DNA of 64,000 nt from Lathyrus oleraceus. Lineage: Eukaryota; Streptophyta; Magnoliopsida; Fabales; Fabaceae. The notes under the pieces were generated by a model. That model saw nothing but the letters and a program-made list of their open reading frames with translations, did no database searches and had not been told where the DNA came from. Position numbers and translations under genes: made by a program. The stretch spans positions 537,789,769 to 537,853,768 of the forward strand of contig NC_066585.1 of the NCBI RefSeq assembly GCF_024323335.1, in the 5' to 3' direction. Of this stretch, positions 1-11,208 are shown piece after piece (within the stretch, counting starts at the first letter, position 1; each line of letters opens with the position of its first letter).

Positions 1-409
1 AAGGGTTTTCGGTCGCACAGGGACCGAAATGCTAGATTCCAACAATACCTTTTTCATTTAATGTATTTATAAAATTGTTTGATGGACAATGAACATTCAA
101 AACATTGTTCAAAGGTTCCATCAGAATGCTAGACTCCAATGACCCCTCCTTTTGTCCAAGTTATTAAGTATTTTAGAAACGAAAGAGTGAATGAAAAGAA
201 AATCCAAGACGTGTGCCTTGAGAGCATTCATTCGAAGATTTAAGAAGAACCTTTTTCTTTCGTGTTTTGTAGGAAAAGAGGTTGAATTGCATTGAACATG
301 ATTTAATCGAGTTTAAAATGAATCACTTTGCGTTGGACCAAGTTTTTTGCTTATTAAAAATGTTCATTTCTTGTTGTCTTATTATTTAGCAATGTTGATC
401 TCAAATGCA

Positions 410-625
410 TAACTAAGCTATGAGTAAAATGGTAAAACAAATGCAATGTTAACCATAATGTGCTCAAAGTTGGTTTATGCGTAATGGCAACATGATTAGA
501 ATGTCGTATACAATGATCAAAACATAGAGAAATATCACAGTCCATGTATCGAAATTTCAACAACATAACGACATTTAATTGTCGAATACATGGATTAAAA
601 AAATTCAATTTCAAATGCAATGAAA
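410..625 (-). repeat. Degenerate fragment of an Ogre-type LTR
   Basis: The stretch around 452-593 aligns by eye, with many substitutions, to 12932-13075 inside the solo LTR described below. Shared landmarks in the same order are a 'taatgtgctcaaa' block, a 'ggtttat' block and a 'cataacgacat' block. It is therefore probably an old LTR fragment in the same (minus) orientation. The borders are uncertain, and sequence from 1 to 410 may belong to it. No coding potential is seen. Confidence 0.4.
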
Positions 626-1029
626 TGAAACAGACAGAAGCAACACAATTATTTTACATATTATATAGTCATTTATAATATATGGGAGGTGCACGAATAG
701 TTAATGGGCCAAAAGAATGTCAACCCAATACTTTATCTAAATTCAATTTCTATAATCATAACAAAAATAAAAAATGAATTAAAAGAATAATAAAACATAT
801 AATAATGAAACAAACTTCATTTTCTGAACTATACCAAATTAAAAATTAAAAAGAAATTGGAAAAGAAAATTAATTATTCTTTTCTCTCTCTAATTTAAAA
901 ATCCAAAACCATGTGGCATGCTTACTAAAAAAAAAGATATAAAAATAACAAAGCAGGTGTGTGGTAATCCAAATTTTCCCCACCCTTCATATATTTTCTA
1001 GTGCCACTTTATTTCAAATAAATAAAGTG

Positions 1030-1130
1030 ACACGATTGGTAGAAGAGTATGTCTAAGGAGTTACAAGGGGGAAAGTTATGAGTTTGAATCTCACTTTCTT
1101 CACTTTTAGAATTCTCTCTTTTTATATTTT
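1030..1130 (+). mobile_element. Possible tRNA-derived SINE fragment
   Basis: A weak pol III A-box-like string (ttggtagaagag, about 1036-1047) is followed about 44 bp later by a B-box-like string (gagtttgaatc, about 1080-1090) and then a T-rich stretch. This order and spacing are those of tRNA-related SINE heads. The matches are imperfect and no target duplication was found, so this is tentative. Confidence 0.22.
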
Positions 1131-2138
1131 TTATCTTCATTTACATTATTTTTATTATTTAAAATTACAGCTTTTCATTTATTATTTTCATATTTTTAAT
1201 TAGTTAATTTTTAATAATTATTATAATATTGATTTTTCATGTATTTTAGTCTAAAAGTCAAGGAAAGTCAATATAAAATCCAAAAAATCATAGTCTTTTA
1301 ATTATTACCTTTATTATATTTATTTATTTATTTTTATTATTTTTCAAATTACTAAAAAAAATTATTTAATTATTGTTACATTTGACGAAGCCATGAATCC
1401 ATTCAGATTCATTGGCTTGGGCATGAAGAAATGGATAAAATCAGATTAAATGAAATCATTTTAAAAATAGACAAATTTCATTCAATTTTTTACCTAATTT
1501 TTAACACAAAGTTTTTACATATTTTTTTATCCATAATTTTCAAATCCCACCCTAAATTTGTTGTTATTAACACTGAAGAACAATAACAAATAAACCATAT
1601 CCTCCATCATCAGCTGATCAAGAAAGACCGAAGAGGGAAAAGGAAAATGCGAAGTACGCAAAGAAATGAAGGGAGTAAACATCAACTTACTGGGGTCACG
1701 ACACTTAAGGTTGATAAACACGATTCTCGAATATGTGATCTGATTTTTAATGTATAATTTGTGCATATTTATTTGTGTTTATCTGATCTGACATTGTTTT
1801 AAGGATTTATTTTTGTGTGTCATTTCAAAATTTTATACATAAACAATTAACTGAAATTTTGTATGTATGTATTTGATTTTTCAGTTTTTGTGTATAATTC
1901 ATCAATTGAGTGTTTGTACATAATTAAGTTTCAAATTAAGTTTTTGAAATAGCTTAGGAGGTTTTTTCTTGCAATATAGACATTTTTAATTAAGTTTTAT
2001 TTTAAAAAAAAGTTTTATAATTAAATTTAATAATTATTAATATAACTAAAATCATAAATCAATTTTTTAAACTAGTACCGTAAGTTAATAATTTTTTTTA
2101 GCAAATAAATAATTTGAGCTGAAATTTTATAACAAAAC

Positions 2139-2208
2139 ATTCATCTTTCCTTATTAAAACTAATCCTAATAATATTCATCTTTCCTTATTAAAACTAATC
2201 CTAATAAT
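2139..2208. repeat. Perfect 35-bp tandem duplication
   Basis: Positions 2139-2173 and 2174-2208 are identical direct repeats (beginning attcatctttcc). The exact identity suggests a recent slippage or duplication event. No function is evident. Confidence 0.9.
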
Positions 2209-2600
2209 AAACAAACAAAAATTCTAAACATAAAGCATAATCTGTTTCAAAATAGAACTATACCTCTATTTCAATTTTAAAAGGCCATAATTGTGATTCA
2301 GATAAAAAACATACTCAGTTACAAACCACAATTAAAAACCACTAATCAAATTCAAACTAGTTTCACCTCAAACTGTAACCAAACTTCTCACCCTTTTGGT
2401 CTAACCACACCTTGGACTTTGTTATTACTAGTTAACTTTGACTAACTGTTTTAAATCTTAGGTTTTTAGTTAATTAGTTTTTTATTCATCTTTTAATCAA
2501 CTTATTCAAGTTGTTATCTTAATAATTTATATAAAAACAATATTCCCTTTATATTTAATAGTAAAAATCCCAAAAACAATAAATACTTAATATTTTGATA

Positions 2601-2692
2601 TTAAGGGTTTAATCAGGATAATATTAGGGTTTTAATTAGGACAACCTTAGGGTTTTAACTAGGATAATTTTAGGGATTAATTATGATAATCA
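2601..2692. repeat. Four 23-bp telobox-like tandem repeats
   Basis: Units start at 2601, 2624, 2647 and 2670. Each starts with a ttagggtttt-like string, the reverse complement of the plant telo-box AAACCCTAA, followed by a variable 'taat(t)aggataa' part. The units have diverged. This is a short interstitial minisatellite, not a true telomere array. Confidence 0.75.
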
Positions 2693-3439
2693 TCTAATTA
2701 GAACCATTAGGATTGAACAATTACATAAAGATAAAAAAATATAACATTAATTGACGTCTTTTATATATATTGGTAATTTGGTCAAACTTCTATTTCAAAT
2801 AAACAATTATGTATATATATAATTTACCCTAGTTTCTAAATCAAACTAACTATATAATTTTCGCAACAAAAACAGTCTAAAATAAACATCAACCCACCTC
2901 AAATTTCATGATCTCTTCCCTTGGAATTGGGACATTTTAAAAAAACACACTTCTCTGTCCCAATGCATTGAGAACTTTCAAAATCTACAAACAATAAACA
3001 AACAAATATTTTCTAGACGAATTACGGTACTTTGATCCTTCAACAAGTTTGAAGGTACGTAGGCATAGAGTTGTAACACTATAATGAGTAGGATATAAAT
3101 AAGGATTTTCTTCAAAACACAATTTAAGATATGCTTGAACAATCATAATTTTGACTATCCATGTATAATATAATTTTTGTGATTTCAAGGGAACCATATT
3201 TTTATAACATTAAAACATCTATTTTATTCAACCTTAAAACATAAATAATTAAAATATTTAGGTAATATATATAAAAAAGAGAATGCAAATAATATATATT
3301 TCATTTTAAATTTCACATATTCATAATAATGTTTATAGAATTTTAAAGATTTACACAAACTTCTTACCAAAAGTAAGTTCCAAAGCTAAACTCATGTGCA
3401 CGTTTTATTATTTTTATTAAACTCATACGATAAAATTCA

Positions 3440-3941
3440 TTAGTGAAAACAACACCATGTTGTTTTCTCAAGATGACTATAACATTGTTCCACTTTTCCA
3501 AATCCCTTGCCACGACAATCCTGGCCGCACGTTGCAACATAAGACCCTATACAAACTCCCCAAGGGAGGCACACAAATACCAGTAACCAATCCTGAATCA
3601 ACCAAAATTTAAAATTAGTTTGCATGTGACATTGCTTCATTATTTTTACATTAAAAATATCAATCTAATGTTATTTCGAATTGAGAATTGATTATACCAT
3701 AATTGAATTGTTATTGATCTAGATATATTGTTTAAACAAAAAAATTAAAAAATTCAACTTCTTAGAAGGGTTAACAATCACATCATTTTTAAACGAGTTT
3801 TTTTATTTTCTTTTGAATATAAACATGCAATATAGGTTTCAATAAAAAATATTTGGGGTTAGTAAATTGTATTTAAAAATTGAAATTCAATAATAAAAAT
3901 AAGATTTCATTCTTACCCGAAAAAAAAAACAAGATTGATTG
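3440..3941 (-). pseudogene. Defensin-like gene copy 1, broken
   Basis: The cysteine exon is present at 3440-3592, after a tgattcag acceptor, and keeps the stop and most cysteines of the 3' half. Against the intact copy at 59759 it has one extra base in the first third (153 rather than 152 bp). The reading frame from a phase-1 junction is therefore lost before the cysteines. The signal-peptide exon survives only as scraps near 3917-3941: its middle and its ATG end are deleted and the sequence jumps to upstream flank. The frame in which the cysteines are read is open, but it lacks a signal peptide and would read through the intron border. I judge it a pseudogene. Confidence 0.75.
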
Positions 3942-4535
3942 AATATTAAAGTAACAAAGTTAGGTTCGATTTAAATAAGACTAACATAACTTCTATTATA
4001 TAGGCTTAAAAAACTGTATTAGTTTTTTAATATCTCATTTGACTATTAACTTTATATAAATTTATTAATTGAATATTAAAGTAACAAAGTTAGGTTAGAT
4101 TTAAATAACTAAAGTGGTCAATAAAATAAATTTTGATAATATTGAAAATAGTTTTCATTTTCTATTGAATTTAGATAGGAATATAAAAAGATATTATTCA
4201 TCAATGACTCAATATCTATAATAAATGTAAACACTAACTTAATTACTTGGTCATAATTTTATCATTTTATTTACCAGTTTCACATTCTAGTGAAGAAATG
4301 TAGAGTGCTTGTCCATGTAAATCATCAGAGATAGTGTTTTAAGAATCCAACTAGACAGATCGGTCAAACAAAAAACTGAAAGGATCACCAATTTGGTCTT
4401 ATTATTGGATCAGACAAGCTATTAAATCAATTAAAATCGGCAGCCAAAACCAGTAAAAATAGGCAAATCGGCGGTTTTGATAAATCAGCGGGTTAAATCC
4501 TAGCTTTTGTTTCCTCAGACACATCGAAACGACAA

Positions 4536-4639
<104 letters not shown>

Positions 4640-5511
4640 AAAAAATTATATGGAACAATTTTCCAACCTTGGAATTAAATTTATTAGAAACTACAGTTAT
4701 TTTTTTTTCTTTAGATTATGTTCCAATTAGACTTTGCTCAAAAATTATTTTGATTTGTATTTTGTATTATTTTATTGTGTGTGATGATTATATTTAGCAT
4801 TTGAATTTAAATAATGAATTTGTGAAATTATTATAATTTGAAGTTTTGTAGGTGTCGTGATTTTTTGAGACCCAACCACTTGTTCGATCAGTTTAATACC
4901 TATATAGTCTTTTTTATAGAGACAAATTTATTCAAACAACTTTTCCAATTTAATCTGGTTTAGTCATGCGTTTCGACCTGTGACCCTGTGACTCGACCAA
5001 TGAACTAATGACTCAATACCCTCAATGGTTTGATGACCCTTTCGATTGATAAAGTATTTGTTTAAAGATCTAAATAATCATCAAACTTAGATTTTTTTTT
5101 AAATAATCATCACTAGTAGGATATGAATAAGGATTTTCTTTAAAATACAATTTAAGATATACTCCATCAATCATAATTTTGACCAAACACTTAATTACCT
5201 CTTAATAAGAATTTAAAATTAGAATATTTGAATAACTCAAATAAATTATTTATCTAATTTATTTGAATCCACTCTCACTAACTATCCATGTATAATCTAT
5301 TTTTTGTGATTTCAAGGTAACCATATTTTTGATAACTTTAAAACATCTATTTTATTCAACTTGAAAACAAAAATAATTAAAATAATTAATTATGTTTTAT
5401 AAAGAAAAAGAGAATGCAAATAATATATATTCCATTTTAAATTTCACTTATACATAATATTATTTATATAAATTTAAAGATTTACACAAATTTCTTAAAA
5501 AAAGTAAGTTC

Positions 5512-5996
5512 CAAATCCCTTGCCGCTACAATCCTTGTCCCACGTTGCAACACAAGGCCTTATGCAAACTACTATGGGAGGAACCAAAATACTAGTAACC
5601 AACCTGAATCAACAGAAATTTAAAATTAGTTTGTGTGTGACATCACTTCATTATTTTTACATTAAAAATCTCAATATAATGTTATTCCGAATTGAGAATT
5701 GATTAAACCATAATTGAATTGTTATAGATTTAGATATATAGCTTAAACAAAAAAAAATAAAAATTTAACTTCTTCAAAGGATTAAACTATCACATAATTT
5801 TTTAAACGAGTCTTTTTTACTTTCTTTTGAATATAAAGATGAAATATATGTTTCAATAAAAATATTTGGTCTTAGTAAATTGTACTTAAAAATTGAAACT
5901 TAAAAATAAAAATACAATTTCATTCTTACCCAAACTAACCATCAAAATAAGACATAAAACACTAAAAAAACAAGATTGATTGATGTGACAGGACAT
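5512..5996 (-). pseudogene. Defensin-like gene copy 2, truncated
   Basis: Exon 1 (5930-5996) is intact: an ATG, a hydrophobic signal-like peptide of 22 codons and a GT donor (gtaagaatg) in phase 1. Exon 2 survives only as 5512-5603. Its 3' part, with the last cysteines and the stop, is deleted, and the acceptor-proximal sequence has lost one base, so the frame is broken. The unit still has the TATA-like motif upstream on the minus strand near 6051-6064. It cannot encode the full cysteine pattern. Confidence 0.75.
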
Positions 5997-6960
5997 TTTA
6001 TAAGATTTCAACGTATATTTTATTTGTCTGTAACGAGTAAGACTAAAATAACTTCTATTATATAGGCCTAAAATTGTATTAGTTTTTTAATATCTCATTT
6101 GACTTTTAAATTTATATAAATTTATTAATTGAATCTTAAAGTAACAAAAATAGGTTAGATTTAAGTAAATAAAGTGGTCAATAAAATAAATTTGATAATA
6201 TTGAAAATAGTTTTCATTTTCTATTGAATTTAGATAGGAATATAAAAAGATATTATTCATCAATGACTCAATATCTATAATAAATGTAAACACTAACTTA
6301 ATTACTTGGTCATAATTTTATCATTTTATTTACCAGTTTCACATTCTATTGAAAATAATTTCCATTTTCTATTGAATTTAGAAAGGAATATAAAATGATA
6401 TTATTCATCAATGGCTTAATACCTATAACCAATTTTAATGATTAAAATATAATAAATAGATTTATAAATACTTAAAATTATGTGTAATATATAATTATAA
6501 ACATATAGTTTAATTGAATAGATTATTATAATATTAAAATTAAAAAATTTATTATAAAAAAAATTACTCCATTTTAACCAAATGACAAAATAAAATGGGA
6601 TCAAATTACATAGGAGTTATTTTAGTCTCGTCAAATTACATATTTGTTTAAAAATTAACCGATTCAACATTACACGAACGTCCGAACACAACAAATTTTT
6701 TAACACCGGAATAGTTTCTATAAATTATAAAATATATTATTAGTAGCTTTCAATGTATTATTTTGGTCATTTATTTTGCAATGTTTTATTATTTTGATTT
6801 TTATGGTGAACCGAGCACAAAGATTTTCTTAAGAATTTAACAACAAAACATTTCAACACTAACTTAATTATTTGGTCATAATTTTATCCTTTTATTTACT
6901 AGTCTCACATGGTAGTGAAGAGATGTAGTGTGTCTGTACATATAATTATGAGTAAACGAC

Positions 6961-7105
<145 letters not shown>

Positions 7106-7864
7106 CCATATTTTGTTAAAAAATTATTTGGATCAATTTTCAAACCTTAGAATTAAATTTATTAGAAACTGCAGTTAAATTTATTAGACTTTGTTCAAAA
7201 TTTATTTGGATTTGTATTTTGTACTATTTTTTTTTATGTGTGATGATTATATTTAGCATTTGAATTTAAATAATGAACATATGAAATTATTATAATTTGA
7301 AGTTTTGTAGGTGTCATGGTTTTTTTAGAGAGCGAGTCACCTGTTCAATCGGTTTAATAACATTATAGTTTTTTTATAGAGACATATTTGTTATAAATTT
7401 TTTTCCAAATTTATCTGGTATAGTCATGTGGTTCAACCTGTGATCATGTGGTTCGACCAATGAACGAGTGACTCAATACCCTGAACGATTTGATGACCCT
7501 TTCGATTGTTAAAACATTGATTTTAAGATCTAACTAAGTCCTGAATCAACCAAAATTTAAAATTAGTTTGTGTGTGGCACTGCTTCATTATTTTTACATT
7601 AAAAATCTAAATTTTATGTTCTTTCGAATTGAGAATTAATTAAACCATAATTGAATTATTATTGATCTATATCTTGTTTAAACAAAAAATTATAAAATTC
7701 AACTTCTTAAAAGGGTTAAACAATCACATAATTTTTTAAATGAGTCTTTTTTATTTTCTTTTGAAAATAAAGATGCAATATATGTTTCAATAAAAAATAC
7801 TTGGTGTTAGTAAATTGTACATTAAAATGGAAACTCAAAAATAAAAATAAAATATCATTCTTAC

Positions 7865-7913
7865 CCGAACTAACCATCAAAACAAGGCATAAAACACTAA
7901 AAAAATAACAAGA
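7865..7913 (-). pseudogene. Defensin-like gene copy 3, exon 1 remnant
   Basis: Only the 3' part of the signal-peptide exon and its GT donor remain. The ATG end is deleted and joined to upstream flank ('tattttatttctttg'). The cysteine exon of this unit is missing: near 7530-7540 the unit jumps from another part of the repeat straight to the splice-acceptor sequence. This copy is dead. Confidence 0.7.
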
Positions 7914-8800
7914 TATATTTTATTTCTTTGTAACAAGTAAGACTAACATAACTTCTATTATACAGGCCTAAAAAATGTATTAGTTTTTTAATATCTCATT
8001 TGACTATTAACTTTACCTAAATTTATTAATTGCATCTTAAAGTAAGAAAGATAGGTTAGACTTAAACAAATAAAGTGGTCAATAAAATGAATTTGATAAT
8101 ATTGAAAATAATATTCATATTCTTTTGAATTTTGAAAGGAATATAAAATGATATTATTCATACCTATAGTGAATTTTAATGATTAAAATATAATAAATAC
8201 TTAAAATTATGTGTAATATATAATTATAATCATATATTTTAATTGAATAGATTATTATAATATTAAAATTAATAAATTTATTATAAAAAATATTACTCAA
8301 TTTTAACCAAATGACAAAAAAAATGGGGTCAAATTTCATAGGAGTTATTTTAGTCCTCGTCAAATTACGAGTTGGTTTAAAAATTAACTGAATAAAATTT
8401 ACACGAATGTTCGAACACAACAATTTTTGTAACACTTGAATAGTTTCTATAAATTATATAAAATATATTATTAGTAGCTTTAATTGTATCATTTTGGTCA
8501 TGAATTTTCCAATGTTTTTCCAATGTTTTATTATTTTGATTTTTATGGTGACTCGAGTAAAATATTTTCTTAAGAATTTAACAACACTAACTTAATTATT
8601 TGTTCATAATTTTATCATTTTATTTACAAGTCTCACATGCTAGTGAAGAAATGTAGAGTGCTTGTACATGAAATTATGATTTTTTAAGAGACCGAGTCAC
8701 CTATTTGACCGGTTTAATAACTTTATATTTTTTGATAAAGACAGATTTATTAAAATGACTTTTCCAATTTTATTCGGTTTAGTCATGCGGTTCGACCTAT

Positions 8801-8805
8801 GACCC
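8801..8805. other. Target-site duplication GACCC (left)
   Basis: GACCC directly precedes the element end 'tgtaac' at 8806 and is repeated at 57185-57189 after the other element end ('attaca'). Uninterrupted relatives of this site, such as 'gacctatgacccgatgg' near 59166, confirm the pre-insertion sequence. Confidence 0.9.
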
Positions 8806-8817
8806 TGTAACAACCTG

Positions 8818-8821
<4 letters not shown>

Positions 8822-8886
<65 letters not shown>
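8822..8886. repeat. (AT)n microsatellite inside the outer 3' LTR
   Basis: About 65 bp of AT repeat. The partner LTR has only a few repeats here (54032-54045), so the tract expanded after insertion. Confidence 0.95.
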
Positions 8887-8893
<7 letters not shown>

Positions 8894-9469
8894 ATAATAT
8901 CATACAAGTGTTAAATTTTGGTACTGTCACAATATAAGTGCCTAATGGCATTAATATGTACACATGTCCAAACTAAAAACATCAATGGAACATGTTATAC
9001 AATAGTGGCTAAACAATAAAAATCTAAGGACTATGTGCAATATCATCATTGCACACAACTCCACAGCGGAAGATCATGATAAACAGCATCCCTTGAAACA
9101 TCCATGAACAGCTTCTACTGAATTCAACCTGTAAGAAATACCTGAAAATTAACAACAATAATGGGATGCGATAATAATCTCAGTGAGTTCTCCTATCCTA
9201 TGGGTCCACTCGGCTCTATAGGGTTCCTATTTGATTCTAACTCAAGTATTCATCTTTCGTTATTTGTGCATCAATCGCACCTTGTAATAGGATTTGAGTA
9301 ACCGAGGGATAAACGCAATGTATGAAAACATGTCACTTTAGTTCACATAACTCAACAAATCACTATTCGGATTCATGCAACATCATTCCCCAACCGGACC
9401 TACGTCTAGGCCAAGGTTTGGTTCACGCATGTCCGTATGATTCGACTTTCGCGGTGGGTATCAGGTTCC

Positions 9470-9725
9470 CCTATGGGAATCGAACCCACTTTTAAGAACC
9501 ATTGCTCGTATGGGACTTGAACCCACTTTTAAGAACCATCAATCGTATGGGACTCGAACCCACTTTGAGTATTTTTCACCATATGGGACTCTAACCCACT
9601 TCTAAGAGCCATCACTCGTATGGGACTCGAACCCACTTTGAGTATTTTTCACCATATGGGACTCTAACCCACTTAGGTGTCCACCTTTCCCCAATGTCTG
9701 TTATGATTGGGACTCAAACCCAATT
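9470..9725 (-). repeat. Minisatellite with pol III B-box-like cores
   Basis: Seven variants of 'gggactcgaaccca' occur, alternating with 'tttaagaaccatc' and 'tttgagtatttttcaccat' spacers. On the minus strand several read GGTTCGAGTCC or GGTTCGATTCC, which fit the pol III B-box (tRNA T-arm) consensus. No A-box or tRNA fold accompanies them, so these are not tRNA genes. The block is conserved in the LTRs at 54520 and 63150. Confidence 0.75.
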
Positions 9726-11203
9726 AAGGCGCGAATCATTGGTGCCACATCCCCACTTAACGCTTTACATAGCCTTGAAATGGTATGTGCACAATCATAT
9801 CTAATTTCGAATACGTGATTAACTCTCAATAACCAATCGGGCTTTCGGAGCAACGCTCCTCATCAAAATAGGACTTTTGAAACAAAAGTTCCTCCCAAAA
9901 ATATCAAACAAACCTCATGATATCATATCAATTCTCATGGCATCATAACATGATCCATTCTCATACATAAATCACACATGTGTCCATACAAAGCATGTTA
10001 ATGTATCGTTTAGTGACTACTTGTTCGTTGCACGCACCACAGTACGATTACGTCCAAGCATCACTATCTAAATCATTTAATAACTTAAGTTATCTTTCTA
10101 AGTCGTTTACCTAGAATTATCCTAGGTTTACCTCACACATAAGTTTTAATCTTCTACTTACACAATGAGCATACAACAATTTCACAACATAGTTCATGAA
10201 TACACATAATAAATTCATTACCAAAACATAGACAATAACTGTAGTACAAACATGTTTTTCTTCTCATCAATTGATGAAGCATTAGACTACCTTTCCAATG
10301 TATCCGACCTCACGTTTATCGCAGTGACGATTCCCGTTTTATGGTGGATATAGGGAAATAATTTATAAACACACATAATAGTATAATACCAATAATCAAG
10401 TCATAATTCACTTATAAGCGTGATCCAATCTTACCAAGCAATAGAGTATTGATCTAGCTTTCCAACGCATTCGACCGGGCCTCATTCCGAGTTACGAAAC
10501 TCATTTTAGAGTGAAAACAGGGGAACCAATCGACTGCTGTTATGGCCCAATCGATTGGATCAACATTCTGCGATGATTTTTCACTAAAATGGAAGGGACC
10601 AATCGATTGGTCCATGGTGTCAATAGATTGACACCTGAAACTTTTCCAAAAATCACATTTCTAAACATGTCTTCTTCCATCCTTTACCATCATAAACCAT
10701 TCCAAACCATAGACTAACATATTTAAGCATTTTCTACCATGAAAGTAACATCACACAAGGATGTATAGATGACTTTGTTTTCCTCACTTCTCAACCTCAT
10801 TAATCTCTAACAATCCAACATAATCCATGGAATCAACATGCCATAACTACAAGAGACAACAACAACAAATTTGTTCCTTCATATATTCTCCTAACATCAA
10901 CACAACCTCAACTTCATCAACATGACATATCATTATACATGCAACAACATCAACATGGTTTCACCATATAATATTTCAATATGATATTAATACCATTCTA
11001 ACAACAACACAACAACCAACATCATATATCATGGATTAACAAACATAGAGTTGCAACACACCAAGAAGTTCATATATCAATCATCAATTTAACAAACATA
11101 GTAAACATCATAAATCCCTAACTCCCAATTTCATGAAATTTCTCCTCAAAGCTATAACTAAACTAAGAACTCACCTTGGAGATGAAGATGGTGAAATAGA
11201 TGT

Positions 11204-11208
11204 GAAGT
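11204..11208. other. Target-site duplication GAAGT (left)
   Basis: GAAGT precedes the solo LTR's TG at 11209 and is repeated at 36182-36186 after its terminal CA. The unbroken site 'gatgtgaagttggtgatg' is seen in the partner LTR near 56249. Confidence 0.9.

Larger units (their letters stand above)
626..3085. other. AT-rich intergenic DNA without a recognisable gene
   Basis: Both strands are very AT-rich, with frequent stops and no ORF resembling a known protein. It contains a possible SINE-like segment near 1030, a 35-bp duplication at 2139 and four 23-bp telobox-like repeats at 2601, listed separately. Nothing else is supportable. Confidence 0.6.
8806..11208 (-). mobile_element. 3' LTR of the outer element, main part
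   Basis: It aligns almost base for base with 54020-56250. It has an expanded (AT)n tract near its left end, and a block of about 120 bp (around 9015-9140) that the 54020 copy has lost. It stops at 'gatgtgaagt', where the solo LTR is inserted, and continues for about 30 bp at 36182. The remaining 0.9 kb or so of this LTR is missing. Confidence 0.85.

Noticed and set aside
3440..3640. Copy 1 cysteine-rich ORF as an intact single-exon gene
   Set aside because: Its frame begins inside the intron, it lacks the signal exon, and the phase-1 junction frame is broken by a one-base insertion.
9470..9725. tRNA genes suggested by repeated T-arm-like motifs
   Set aside because: There are no acceptor stem, D-arm or anticodon arm around them. 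The motif is a minisatellite.
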